Shown here piece by piece: positions 26,683 through 35,527 of a stretch of 64,000 bases of DNA. The notes under the pieces are model-generated. The model was not told the origin of the DNA. It saw only the letters and a program-made list of their open reading frames with translations, and did no database searches. The DNA lies in assembly GCF_000956535.1 (NCBI RefSeq), contig NZ_JYIY01000080.1, positions 248,001-312,000 of the forward strand. Reading direction: 5' to 3'. Made by a program: the position numbers and the translations under genes. The stretch is from Microbacterium ginsengisoli (GTDB taxonomy: Bacteria; Actinomycetota; Actinomycetes; Actinomycetales; Microbacteriaceae). How positions within the stretch are numbered: position 1 is the first letter of the stretch; each line of letters begins with the position of its first letter.

Positions 26683-28224
26683 GTGAGCCGCACCGCGCCG
26701 CCCCTCCTCGAGAACGCACCCCTCTCCCGCTACGACCGGTGGGCGATGCGCGTGCGCGCCGATGCCGCCCTGCAGCGTCGGATCTCGTGGCTGGCGCCGC
26801 TGCTGGTGACCCTCCTCGCGGCCGTGCTGCGCTTCTGGAACCTGCAGAACCCGCACGCGATCGTCTTCGACGAGACCTACTACGTCAAGGACGCATGGAG
26901 CCAGTGGAACCTGGGCTACCCCGCCAACTGGCCCGCCAATGCGAACGGCGCGTTCGAGCAGGGCGTGACCGACGACTACGAGACGTCCGGCAGCTTCGTC
27001 GTGCATCCTCCGCTCGGCAAGTGGATCATCGGACTCGGCATGTGGATCTTCGGCCCGGCGTCGTCGTTCGGCTGGCGATTCTCGGTCGCGCTGCTCGGCA
27101 CGGCCACCGTGCTGCTGGTCTACCTCGTCACGAAGGCGCTCACCCGGTCGGTGGCCGCGGCCACGATCGCGTCGCTGCTGATGGCGATCGACGGGCTCGC
27201 GATCGTGATGAGCCGGGTGGCGCTCCTCGACGGCATCCTCACCTTTTTCGTGATCCTCGCGTTCTGGTTCGTCCTCCTCGACCGCGCGTGGTGCGATCGC
27301 CGGTTGGGCGCCCGGGACCCCGACCGGCCGAGCGCGTGGGGCCGGCTGCTCTGGAACCGCCCGTGGCTGCTCGCGGCCGGTGCCGCAGCGGGCGCGGCGA
27401 CGGCCGTGAAGTGGTCGGGGCTGTACGTCATCGCCGCGCTCGGTGTCTACGTGGTCATCTCCGACGCGGTCGCCCGGTGGCGTCTCGGCATCCGGATGTG
27501 GCACCTCGACGCCGTGCGGCAGGGGCTCTGGTCTGCGGTGCTGATGCTGCCTGTCGCCCTCGTCGTCTACGTCGTCTCGTGGACGGGGTGGCTCGTGACG
27601 GCCGGCGGCTACGACCGGCAGTACTCGGGCGCGCCGCCTGCGGGGCTCGCCGCCCTCCTGCCGCAGCCGCTGCAGAACCTGTGGGTGTACCACGGCGCGA
27701 TGTACGGCTTCAACGTGAACCTGCACACCCCGCACAGCTATCAGAGCCCGGCCTGGGAGTGGCCGCTGCTCATCCGCCCCACCTCGATGTACTGGGAGCA
27801 GGGGGCGAACGGCGTGCAGGCGATCTCGAGCATCCCGAACCCGCTCATCTGGTGGGCGGGAATCGCCGCCGCGATCTATCTGCTGGTGCGGTTCGTCCGG
27901 AGACCGGATGCGGCGGCGGGCTTCGTGCTCGTCGGGATCATCGCGACGTATGTGCCGTGGCTGCTCTACCCCGACCGCACGATCTTCCAGTTCTACACGA
28001 TCGTGATGCTGCCCTTCCTCGTCATCGCGGTCGCTCTGGCCGCGCGCGACATCGCGGGCGGTCCGGATGCCTCTCCCGCCCGGCGACGCTCGGGGCAGGG
28101 CGTGGTCCTCGTCTTCCTCGGGGTCGCCGTCGTGCTGTCGGCCTTCTGGTACCCGGTGTGGACGGCCATGCCGGTGCCCTACGACTTCTGGCGCCTGCAC
28201 AACTGGATGCAGAGCTGGATCTGA
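26683..28224 (+). CDS. Dolichyl-phosphate-mannose-protein mannosyltransferase (PMT family)
   Basis: About 513 aa with roughly 11 transmembrane helices. First loop holds the catalytic FDETYYVKDAWSQW (Asp-Glu), later VHPPLGKWIIG and the terminal segment FWRLHNWMQSWI, all typical of actinobacterial Pmt. It transfers mannose from polyprenyl-phosphomannose to Ser/Thr of exported proteins. GTG 26683 is preferred over GTG 26677 on promoter spacing. The rsmI-pmt divergence is common in actinobacteria. Confidence 0.93.
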   Translation: MSRTAPPLLENAPLSRYDRWAMRVRADAALQRRISWLAPLLVTLLAAVLRFWNLQNPHAIVFDETYYVKDAWSQWNLGYPANWPANANGAFEQGVTDDYETSGSFVVHPPLGKWIIGLGMWIFGPASSFGWRFSVALLGTATVLLVYLVTKALTRSVAAATIASLLMAIDGLAIVMSRVALLDGILTFFVILAFWFVLLDRAWCDRRLGARDPDRPSAWGRLLWNRPWLLAAGAAAGAATAVKWSGLYVIAALGVYVVISDAVARWRLGIRMWHLDAVRQGLWSAVLMLPVALVVYVVSWTGWLVTAGGYDRQYSGAPPAGLAALLPQPLQNLWVYHGAMYGFNVNLHTPHSYQSPAWEWPLLIRPTSMYWEQGANGVQAISSIPNPLIWWAGIAAAIYLLVRFVRRPDAAAGFVLVGIIATYVPWLLYPDRTIFQFYTIVMLPFLVIAVALAARDIAGGPDASPARRRSGQGVVLVFLGVAVVLSAFWYPVWTAMPVPYDFWRLHNWMQSWI

Positions 28225-28238
28225 CCCGGCACGGATGA

Positions 28239-28260
28239 ACCCGCGGGGCTCGACGCGGGT
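28239..28260. terminator. Hairpin between convergent genes
   Basis: ACCCGCG, loop of 8 nt, CGCGGGT: a perfect 7-bp stem 15 nt after the mannosyltransferase stop. No U-tract. Confidence 0.5.
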
Positions 28261-28284
28261 GGATCGGATGTCGCGGCGCGACCG

Positions 28285-28533
28285 TCAGGCGACGGCGCCG
28301 TCGGCCGCGTCGTCTTCGCGGAGCGAGAGCACCTCGTCGGCACCGTTCTCCACGGCGACGGGGATGGCGACTGGGCGCCCGCCCGTGAACGCGTCGTGCT
28401 CGCGCGCCAGAACGGCCTCGATCTCGGTGCGGGACCTCGCCGGGTGGCGGTCGAGGAGCCGATCGACGCTGCCCGCGTAGGAGGTGAGCTCGTAACCGTC
28501 CACGACGAACGGCAGCTCGGAATCGGGGGTCAC
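28285..28533 (-). CDS. Small hypothetical protein, possible three-helix dimerisation domain
   Basis: 82 aa. The central part (YAGSVDRLLDRHPARSRTEI ... AVLAREHDAFTGGRPVAIPV) resembles the three-helix bundle domains common in small actinobacterial proteins, which pair as dimers; the assignment is weak. GTG 28533 has GGAGG about 9 nt upstream. No membrane segment. Same direction as the MarR gene upstream (98-bp gap). Confidence 0.6.
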   Translation of the reverse strand: MTPDSELPFVVDGYELTSYAGSVDRLLDRHPARSRTEIEAVLAREHDAFTGGRPVAIPVAVENGADEVLSLREDDAADGAVA

Positions 28534-28631
28534 GCTGTCATCCTCCCAGCCCGCCGGTCGCGGGTCGAATGTCCGTCGGGTAGGAAACTGGATTGGCTAC
28601 ACGCCTCGTGAACGACCCTCGGGCCGCGTTC

Positions 28632-29159
28632 TCAGCGTCGCGCGCCCGCGTGGGCTCCCGGCTGCACCTGATCGACCGCCGCCTGCAGGCGGGCGAGCGT
28701 GTCGAGCACCACGAGGGTGTCGTCGGGGCTGAGGTCGATGACCGCGTCGAGCATGCGGTCGTGCATGTCACCGAGGGTGCGACGCACCTCGTCGTCGCTC
28801 TCCGCGGTCGGCACGACGTAGATGCTGCGGCGATCACTCTCATGGCGTTCCCGCCGCACATGGTTCGAGCGCTCGAGTCGGTCGATGATCGCGGTGACCG
28901 CGGCGGTCGAAGTGCCGAGGTAGCGGGACAGCTCACCGGGCGAGACCGAACGGCCCTCCTGCTGGGCCTTGAGCAGGTAGCGCAGCACGAGCAGGTCGTT
29001 CTCGCCCATCGACATCGCCTCGCGCGTGCGACGACGCATGGCGACCTCGGCGGCGCGGTAGAGACGGAACGCCTGCAGCAGGTGGACGGCCCGCGCGCGA
29101 CGCGCGTCCTCCGTGTCGGCGTACCAGTACCCGCTGTCGTCGAACTCGGTGGTGGGCAT
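28632..29159 (-). CDS. MarR-family transcriptional regulator
   Basis: 175 aa. Winged HTH at about 65-125 (VSPGELSRYLGTSTAAVTAIIDRLERSNHVRRERHESDRRSIYVV). ATG 29159 is 6 nt after TATCAT, so leaderless; the alternative ATG at 29192 has no support. It follows the DUF7882 gene by 29 bp. Its HTH core (TAAVTAIIDRLE) resembles the second MarR at 29669 (AAATAIIDRLENT), suggesting a related pair. Confidence 0.9.
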   Translation of the reverse strand: MPTTEFDDSGYWYADTEDARRARAVHLLQAFRLYRAAEVAMRRRTREAMSMGENDLLVLRYLLKAQQEGRSVSPGELSRYLGTSTAAVTAIIDRLERSNHVRRERHESDRRSIYVVPTAESDDEVRRTLGDMHDRMLDAVIDLSPDDTLVVLDTLARLQAAVDQVQPGAHAGARR

Positions 29160-29165
29160 GCTCCG

Positions 29166-29171
29166 ATGATA
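29166..29171 (-). promoter_or_regulatory. -10 element, leaderless start for MarR gene
   Basis: TATCAT on the minus strand, 6 nt before the ATG at 29159. Confidence 0.55.
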
Positions 29172-29188
29172 GAGGCGAGGGATGCGTC

Positions 29189-29575
29189 TCACCCGGCGAC
29201 GCGCATCTCGCGTGGCGCGTCGTCGTGGGGCGCGAGCTGGTTCATGGTGCGCAGGTGCTTGCGCTCGAGGTATGACGCCGCCTCGGCCTCCGGCATCACC
29301 GTCAGAGTGCCGGTCGAGTCCTCGCTCTCGCCCATCGCCTGGATCCAGAGCCGGTTGAGCGAGGGCATCCTGCTGCCGGCGGCGATGAACTGCAGCGGGA
29401 TGGCCGGCGACACCCAGAGGTTGCGCCGCGATCCGAGGCCGGGTTCATCCACCGGCATGCTCACCATGAACGATTCCCCGCGTCGCAGACGGGTGGCGAC
29501 GGCGAGTCGCAGGTGCTCGAGGGTGCGGTCGTCGACCTGGATGCCGCCCCCGTTGCCGTAGAACATGGTGCCCAT
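29189..29575 (-). CDS. DUF7882 family protein
   Basis: 128 aa. The pattern MGTMFYGNGGGIQVDDRTL ... LRRGESFMVSM ... NLWVSPAIPLQFIAAGSR ... LNRLWIQAM matches a small soluble family frequent in Microbacteriaceae and often misnamed DNA ligase; function unknown. ATG with AAGGATG upstream. Flanked by two MarR genes, one downstream on the same strand and one divergent, so MarR control is likely. Confidence 0.82.
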   Translation of the reverse strand: MGTMFYGNGGGIQVDDRTLEHLRLAVATRLRRGESFMVSMPVDEPGLGSRRNLWVSPAIPLQFIAAGSRMPSLNRLWIQAMGESEDSTGTLTVMPEAEAASYLERKHLRTMNQLAPHDDAPREMRVAG

Positions 29576-29599
29576 GAGTCATCCTTTCGTTCGCTGGCT

Positions 29600-29630
29600 G
29601 AGTATCTCACTAGATTAGCTAAATCAGCAA
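29600..29630. promoter_or_regulatory. AT-rich candidate MarR operator
   Basis: An unusually AT-rich patch between divergent DUF7882 and MarR genes contains TTAGCTAA inside GATTAGCTAAATC, a near-perfect palindrome of the kind bound by MarR dimers. TAGACT at about 29643-29648 could be the -10 for the plus-strand gene. Confidence 0.5.
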
Positions 29631-29668
29631 ACCATCGCGGGTAGACTGCTCCGCGAGGAGGCGGCGAC

Positions 29669-30163
29669 GTGAGCGCGTACACGACGGACCCCGAGCGACT
29701 GCTGCGCTCGCTCGCGGGTATGCAGCGCGCACTCGGCGACGCGGAGCGCGACGTGCGGCGGCGCCTCGGGCTCGGCGGACGCGACCTCGATCTCGTGCGG
29801 CTGCTGCTCGACGCGGAGGAGGCGCGGCACGCTGTCACCCCGAGCGAGGTGGCCCGCACCCTCGACGCATCGAGCGCGGCAGCGACGGCCATCATCGACC
29901 GGCTCGAGAACACCGGGCTGCTCCGCCGCGCGGCGCATCCGAGCGACCGGCGCAGCATCGTGCTGGAACCCACCATCCCCGCCGACTCCCCCGTGCGAAA
30001 GGTGCTGCGCGCCGCGCACGAGCACCAGCTCGAGGCCGCGGCCAGCCTCTCGGACGTCGAGCGCGACGCCCTCGCCCGCGCACTCGACGGCTTCGTCGCT
30101 GCACTGAACGAAGGCGTGGTCGACGACGACGACCCCGCCGGCGGCGGGCGTCCCCGCCGGTAG
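29669..30163 (+). CDS. MarR-family transcriptional regulator
   Basis: 164 aa. Winged HTH at about 50-110 (VTPSEVARTLDASSAAATAIIDRLENTGLLRRAAHPSDRRSIVLEP), an acidic C-terminus (VVDDDDPAGGG). GTG start with GAGGAGG upstream. Divergent from DUF7882 across the AT-rich palindrome; hrpA follows 12 bp after its stop. Confidence 0.9.
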   Translation: MSAYTTDPERLLRSLAGMQRALGDAERDVRRRLGLGGRDLDLVRLLLDAEEARHAVTPSEVARTLDASSAAATAIIDRLENTGLLRRAAHPSDRRSIVLEPTIPADSPVRKVLRAAHEHQLEAAASLSDVERDALARALDGFVAALNEGVVDDDDPAGGGRPRR

Positions 30164-30166
30164 GAT
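30161..30166 (+). promoter_or_regulatory. Possible -10 element for hrpA
   Basis: TAGGAT, 9 nt before ATG 30176 and directly before an alternative GTG at 30167. Confidence 0.4.
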
Positions 30167-30175
30167 GTGACGGCC

Positions 30176-33100
30176 ATGCCCCCCGCGCAGCCCGTCATCG
30201 TCTACCCGGCCGAGCTGCCCGTCAGTGCCGCGCGGGACGAGATCGCCACAGCGATCCGCGACCACCAGGTCGTCATCGTCGCGGGCGCGACCGGTTCCGG
30301 CAAGACCACCCAGCTGCCGAAGATCTGCCTCGAGCTCGGCCGCGAGAGCATCGCCCACACGCAGCCCCGCCGGCTCGCGGCGCGGACGATCGCCGAACGC
30401 ATCGCGCAGGAGCTGCGGGTCGAGGTCGGCGGTCTCGTCGGATACAAGGTGCGCTTCACCGACCAGGTGACCGATGAGACCCGCATCGCGCTCGTCACCG
30501 ACGGCATCCTGCTCAACGAGATCCACCGCGACCGGCTGCTGCGCCGCTACGACACGATCATCATCGACGAGGCGCACGAGCGCTCGCTCAACATCGACTT
30601 CCTGCTCGGCTACCTGCGACGCATCCTCCCGCAGCGTCCCGACCTGAAGGTCATCGTGACGTCGGCGACGATCGACCCCGAGAGCTTCGCGCGTCATTTT
30701 TCGGATGCCGCGGGCTCCCCCGCGCCCGTCATCGAGGTGTCCGGCCGCACCTACCCGGTCGAGGTGCGGTACCGCCCTCTCGTCGCCGAGCTCCCCGACG
30801 ATGCGGACGATGCCGACGACGAGGATGCGGCCTCTCCCCCCGGCGACGCCGACGAGGTGTCCGCGATCGTGGCGGCATTGCGCGAGCTCGATGCCGAGCC
30901 CCGCGGCGACGTGCTCGTGTTCCTCCCCGGCGAGGCGGAGATCCGCGATGCGGCCGATGCCGTGCGCGCCGCCTTCGCGAGCGACCGCTCGCCGACCGAG
31001 GTGCTGCCGTTGTACGGGCGTCTGTCGGCCGCGGAGCAGCACCGGGTGTTCGAGCCGTCGACCGTCGCAGGACTCCGACGCCGCGTCATCCTCTCGACCA
31101 ACGTCGCCGAGACGAGCCTCACCGTTCCGGGCATCCGCTACGTCGTCGACACCGGCACCGCCCGCATCTCGCGCTACAGCGCCCGCTCGAAGGTGCAGCG
31201 CCTGCCGATCGAGGCGATCTCGCAGGCGTCGGCGCAGCAGCGCTCGGGCCGCGCGGGCCGCACGGCGCCGGGCGTCGCCATCCGGCTCTACGCGGAGGCC
31301 GACTTCGACCGCCGGCCCGAGTTCACCGAACCCGAGGTGCTGCGCACCTCGCTCGCGTCGGTCGTGCTGCAGATGCTGGCGCTCGGCTTCGGCGACATCG
31401 CCGAGTTCCCGTTCCTCACCCCGCCGGACTCCCGCGGGGTCACGGCGGCGGTCGACCTGCTCGTCGAGCTCGGTGCCGTGACCCGGTCCCGCGACGGCAT
31501 CCGTCTCACGAAGGTCGGCACCCGGCTCTCCCGCCTCCCGATCGACCCGCGCTTCGCCCGCATGCTCATCGAGGCGGAGCGCACCGGCGTCGTCGCCGAC
31601 GTGCTGCCGATCGTCGCGGGCCTGTCGATCCAGGATGTCCGCGAACGCCCCGAGGAGCGCCGCGAGGAGGCCGACCGGCAGCACGCCCGCTTCACCGACC
31701 CGACGAGCGACTTCCTCACGCTCCTGAACCTCTGGCGCCACCTGCGGGCCCAGCAGTCCGCGCTCGGCTCGAGCGCGTTCCGCCGCGCGTGCCGCGCCGA
31801 GTTCTTGAACTACGTGCGGGTGCGCGAGTGGTTCGACGTGCACCGGCAGCTGAGCGCCCAGATCGGCGGGACGCACAGGACGACGGATGCCGCGGCCGAC
31901 CCGGTGGCTGTGCACACGGCCATCCTCGCGGGGCTCCTGTCCCACATCGGCATCCGTGACGACCGGCTCGCCGGCTCCGCACCGCCGAAGGGACGCCGCC
32001 CGGCGGCCGAGTACCGCGGGGCGCGGGGGGCGCGCTTCGCGATCTTCCCCGGCTCGGGCGTGAGGGCCAAGGCTCCCGACGCGGTCATGGCGGCCGAGCT
32101 GGTCGAGACGAGCAGGCTGTACGCCCGCACGGCCGCGGCGATCGATCCCGCCTGGGCGGAGGCCCTCGCGGGCGACCTCGCGAAACGTCAGCTCAGCGAC
32201 CCGCACTGGTCGAAAGATGCCGGCGCCGCCGTCGCAGCCGAGAAGGTGACGCTGTTCGGGGTCGAGATCATCCCGCGCCGCCGGGTGCAGCTGGCCCGGT
32301 TCGATCGGGACCTCGCCCGGGAGCTCTTCGTGCGGCACGCGCTCGTCGAGGAGGACTGGGACCCGACACGCCTGGGCAAGACGCTCACCGCCTTCGCTCG
32401 ACGCAACCTCGACCTGCGACGCCGACTCGAGAAGGTCGAAGAGCGCGAGCGTCGACGCGACATCCTCGCCGGCGACGAGGCGGTGTTCGCGTTCTACGAC
32501 GCCCGCATCCCGCGCGACGTGTTCGACCTGCGCTCGTTCGAGACGTGGTGGAAGGATGCCGCGTCCCGCACCCCGCACCTGCTCGACCTGCGCGAGGACG
32601 ACCTGCTCGACGGGTCCGGCACGGCCGCCGCCGGCGACTTCCCCGCGCGGTGGACGCAGGGCGACCAGGTGCTGCAGCTCGCCTACCGCTTCGAGCCGGG
32701 CGCTCCCGACGACGGCGTGACGGCGATCGTGCCGCTCGCCCTGCTCGCCTCGCTCCAGCCCGCGGGCTTCGACTGGCAGGTGCCCGGGATGCGCGACGAG
32801 CTGATCGCGGCCCTCATCCGTGCCCTCCCCAAGGTCATCCGCCGCCACGTCGTACCGGCCGCCGACTTCGCCGCGCGGTTCGCCGAGGAGATCGCCGCCG
32901 ACGCCCCCGAACATCACGACGGACTCCCGGCGCGCTCCCTCGCCGAGGCGCTCGCCGACCGCATCCGACGCGTCGCCAGCCAGCCGGTGTCGGGCGCCGA
33001 CTTCGAGCTCGACCGCGTGCCCGCCCACCTCGCCGTGTCGTTCCGCGTCGTCGACGATCGCGGCCGCGCGGTCGGCAGCGGACGCGACCTCGCCGACCTG

Positions 33101-34090
33101 CAGTCCCGCCTCGCCGACCGCGCGCGCTCCTCGGTCGCGCGATCCCTCGCGCGCGGGCCACAGGCCGCGGCATCCGCACCCGTTCCCGGGCCCCGCCAGA
33201 CGGGGCCCGTCGCGGGCGGCTTCGTCGAACGCGCCGGTCTCACCGACTTCGACCTCGACGTCCTGCCCGAGCTCGTCGACAGCCGGGTCGCCGGTGGCAC
33301 GGTGCGCGGCTACCCCGCGCTCGTCGATGAGGGCGAGAGCGTGGCGCTGCGCATCCAGGCGACCCCGGAGGCCGCCGCCCGCGCCACGCGTGACGGTGTG
33401 CGGCGCCTGCTGCTGCTCGCCGTACCTTCCCCCGCCGCCTACGTGCTCGAGCACCTCACCGCCACCGAGAAGCTCGCCCTTGCCGCATCGCCCTACCCGA
33501 GCGCCCGGGCGCTCGTCGAGGATGCCCGCGGCGCCGTCGCCGACGCCGTGATCGCGCGGCACCCCGGCGGCATCCGCACCCGCGAGGCCTTCACCGCCGC
33601 GCGCGACGCGTTCTCGTCCGAGGTGACCGATGCGCTGTTCGCCGCCGTCTCGCTCACCGCGCGCATCCTCGTGCTCGCGCGCGACGTGGAGCGGGCGCTC
33701 AAGGCGCAGACGTCGATCACCCTCATCGCCCCGCTCGCCGATGTGCGCGGCCAGCTGGCCGGCCTCGTGCACCCCGGGTTCGTCTCGGCGACCGGCCTCG
33801 ACCGTCTCGCCCACCTCCCCCGCTACCTCCAGGGGTCTCTCGACCGCCTCGCCGCCCTCGGCGACAACCCCGGCCGCGACCGGCAGCGCCAGACCGAGTT
33901 CGAGCGCGCGGCAACCGCCTACGCCGACGCGGGCGGCACGCTACCGCTGCCGCCCGGAGCGCCGGCCCCGCTCGTGCGGGCGCGGTGGCTGCTCGAGGAG
34001 CTGCGGGTGAGCCTGTTCGCCCAGCGCCTCGGCACGGCCGAGTCGGTCTCTCTCCCGCGCATCGTCAAAGCCCTCGCCGGCGACTCCTGA
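30176..34090 (+). CDS. hrpA: ATP-dependent RNA helicase HrpA
   Basis: 1304 aa DEAH-box helicase. Walker A GATGSGKTTQLPK near residue 40, DEAHERS, SATIDPESF, LVFLPGEAEIRDA, STNVAETSLTVPG and QRSGRAGRTAPG; then the helicase-associated and OB-like regions and the long DUF3418-type C-terminal part of HrpA. ATG 30176 is preferred to the GTG at 30167 because the latter abuts the likely -10. It processes or remodels mRNA and ribosomes; the long-form HrpA is conserved in this phylum. The opposite strand has a 1396-codon open frame that is an artefact of GC bias. Confidence 0.94.
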   Translation: MPPAQPVIVYPAELPVSAARDEIATAIRDHQVVIVAGATGSGKTTQLPKICLELGRESIAHTQPRRLAARTIAERIAQELRVEVGGLVGYKVRFTDQVTDETRIALVTDGILLNEIHRDRLLRRYDTIIIDEAHERSLNIDFLLGYLRRILPQRPDLKVIVTSATIDPESFARHFSDAAGSPAPVIEVSGRTYPVEVRYRPLVAELPDDADDADDEDAASPPGDADEVSAIVAALRELDAEPRGDVLVFLPGEAEIRDAADAVRAAFASDRSPTEVLPLYGRLSAAEQHRVFEPSTVAGLRRRVILSTNVAETSLTVPGIRYVVDTGTARISRYSARSKVQRLPIEAISQASAQQRSGRAGRTAPGVAIRLYAEADFDRRPEFTEPEVLRTSLASVVLQMLALGFGDIAEFPFLTPPDSRGVTAAVDLLVELGAVTRSRDGIRLTKVGTRLSRLPIDPRFARMLIEAERTGVVADVLPIVAGLSIQDVRERPEERREEADRQHARFTDPTSDFLTLLNLWRHLRAQQSALGSSAFRRACRAEFLNYVRVREWFDVHRQLSAQIGGTHRTTDAAADPVAVHTAILAGLLSHIGIRDDRLAGSAPPKGRRPAAEYRGARGARFAIFPGSGVRAKAPDAVMAAELVETSRLYARTAAAIDPAWAEALAGDLAKRQLSDPHWSKDAGAAVAAEKVTLFGVEIIPRRRVQLARFDRDLARELFVRHALVEEDWDPTRLGKTLTAFARRNLDLRRRLEKVEERERRRDILAGDEAVFAFYDARIPRDVFDLRSFETWWKDAASRTPHLLDLREDDLLDGSGTAAAGDFPARWTQGDQVLQLAYRFEPGAPDDGVTAIVPLALLASLQPAGFDWQVPGMRDELIAALIRALPKVIRRHVVPAADFAARFAEEIAADAPEHHDGLPARSLAEALADRIRRVASQPVSGADFELDRVPAHLAVSFRVVDDRGRAVGSGRDLADLQSRLADRARSSVARSLARGPQAAASAPVPGPRQTGPVAGGFVERAGLTDFDLDVLPELVDSRVAGGTVRGYPALVDEGESVALRIQATPEAAARATRDGVRRLLLLAVPSPAAYVLEHLTATEKLALAASPYPSARALVEDARGAVADAVIARHPGGIRTREAFTAARDAFSSEVTDALFAAVSLTARILVLARDVERALKAQTSITLIAPLADVRGQLAGLVHPGFVSATGLDRLAHLPRYLQGSLDRLAALGDNPGRDRQRQTEFERAATAYADAGGTLPLPPGAPAPLVRARWLLEELRVSLFAQRLGTAESVSLPRIVKALAGDS

Positions 34091-34132
34091 CACGCGCGGA
34101 CACACGAAGGTGCGGCACAAAGATCGAGCCGC

Positions 34133-34138
34133 GACAAT
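34133..34138 (+). promoter_or_regulatory. -10-like element, leaderless start for metY
   Basis: GACAAT, 6 nt before the ATG at 34145. Confidence 0.45.
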
Positions 34139-34144
34139 GAGCGC

Positions 34145-35449
34145 ATGACGCTCCCCGAACGCTCGCTCGCGACGGCCCAGGTGCAGGCGGGCTACGACCC
34201 GCGCACCGAGGTGCACACCGCCGTGCCGCCGATCTACCAGTCCGCCGCGTTCGCGTTCTCCTCGCTCGCCGAAGCGCGTGACCTGTTCGCACTGCGCAAG
34301 AACGGCGACATCTACTCGCGCGCTGCGAACCCCACCGTTCTCGTGCTCGAGGAGCGCATCGCCGCTCTCGAGGGCGGCATCGCTGCCGCAGGCGTCGCCT
34401 CGGGACAGGCCGCGGTCGCTCTCTCCCTCCTCGCCCTCGTGCACCAGGGACAGCACATCGTCGCCGCCAGCCAGCTCTACGGCGGCACCGTCGACCTGCT
34501 GCACGACACGTTCCCCGACTGGGGCATCGAGGTGACGTTCGTCGACCAGGACGACATCGACGCCTGGCGCGCGGCCATCCGTCCGACGACGCGCGTGCTG
34601 TTCGCGGAGTCGGTCGCGAACCCCCTCGCCCAGGTGCTGCGGGTGAGCGAGGTCGCCGAGGTCGCCCACGCGGCGGGGCTTCCGCTCGTGATCGACAACA
34701 CCGTGGCGACCCCGGCCCTGCAGCGCCCGAAGGAATTCGGCGCCGACATCGTCGTGCACTCGGCGACGAAGTTCCTCGGCGGTCACGGCTCGACCCTCGG
34801 CGGCGTGATCGTCGACCTCGGCACGTTCGACTTCACGGCGCACCCCGAGCGCTGGCCGCAGCTGACCGCGCCCTACGCGCGCACCGGCGGCGGCAGCCTC
34901 GTCGAACGGTTTGGCGAGCGGGGGTCGCCCTTCATCGCACTGATCAAGACGAAGTACGTGCACGACCTCGGTCCGACGCTGTCGGCGACGAGCGCCTTCC
35001 AGCTGCTGCAGGGCGTCGAGACCCTCGACCTGAGGCTCGGCCGGCACAGCGAGAGCGCCGAGAAGGTCGCGTCCACCCTCGCCGACCACCCACGCATCGC
35101 GAAGGTGCACCATCCATCGCTCCCCGACAGCCCGTGGCACGCGGCGGCCCTCGCGTACCTTCCGCGGGGTGCGGCATCCGTGTTCTCCGTCGACCTCGTC
35201 TCGACCGGGGACGCCGACGGCGACTTCGCCCTCGTCGAGCAGTTCGTCGAGCGGCTGCGGCTGCTGCGGCTCGTCGCGAACATCGGCGACGCGCGCAGCA
35301 TGGTCGCCCACCCGGCGTCCATGACCCACAGCCACCTGACGCCCGACCAGCGAGCCGTGGCGGGCATCTCCGAGACCACCGTGCGACTGTCGATCGGCCT
35401 CGAGGATCCCGACGAGATCATCGCCGACCTGGTGCAGGCGCTCGGCTGA
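34145..35449 (+). CDS. O-acetylhomoserine sulfhydrylase-type PLP enzyme
   Basis: 434 aa Cys/Met-metabolism PLP enzyme. [22 protein letters not shown], the cofactor lysine in [10 protein letters not shown] (near 208), and the extra insert [17 protein letters not shown] characteristic of MetY-type O-acetyl-L-homoserine sulfhydrylases rather than cystathionine synthases. Makes homocysteine from sulfide; cystathionine gamma-synthase activity cannot be excluded. Confidence 0.9.
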   Translation: MTLPERSLATAQVQAGYDPRTEVHTAVPPIYQSAAFAFSSLAEARDLFALRKNGDIYSRAANPTVLVLEERIAALEGGIAAAGVASGQAAVALSLLALVHQGQHIVAASQLYGGTVDLLHDTFPDWGIEVTFVDQDDIDAWRAAIRPTTRVLFAESVANPLAQVLRVSEVAEVAHAAGLPLVIDNTVATPALQRPKEFGADIVVHSATKFLGGHGSTLGGVIVDLGTFDFTAHPERWPQLTAPYARTGGGSLVERFGERGSPFIALIKTKYVHDLGPTLSATSAFQLLQGVETLDLRLGRHSESAEKVASTLADHPRIAKVHHPSLPDSPWHAAALAYLPRGAASVFSVDLVSTGDADGDFALVEQFVERLRLLRLVANIGDARSMVAHPASMTHSHLTPDQRAVAGISETTVRLSIGLEDPDEIIADLVQALG

Positions 35450-35527
35450 GACCCGACCGCCGCGGCGACGCGGGCCCGGCCGGGCGGCCGCGCAGCCTCC
35501 GGCGCGATCCCGCCGCCGGCTTCGACG

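Noticed and set aside
29624-33814. 1396-codon open frame antisense to hrpA
   Set aside because: It is a GC-bias mirror of the hrpA codons: no known domain, monotonous Arg/Gly/Glu/Asp composition, and hrpA is unmistakable on the other strand.
35450-35527. Small gene between metY and the M20 peptidase
   Set aside because: Only 78 bp, extremely GC-rich, no start with a ribosome site; better read as a terminator region.
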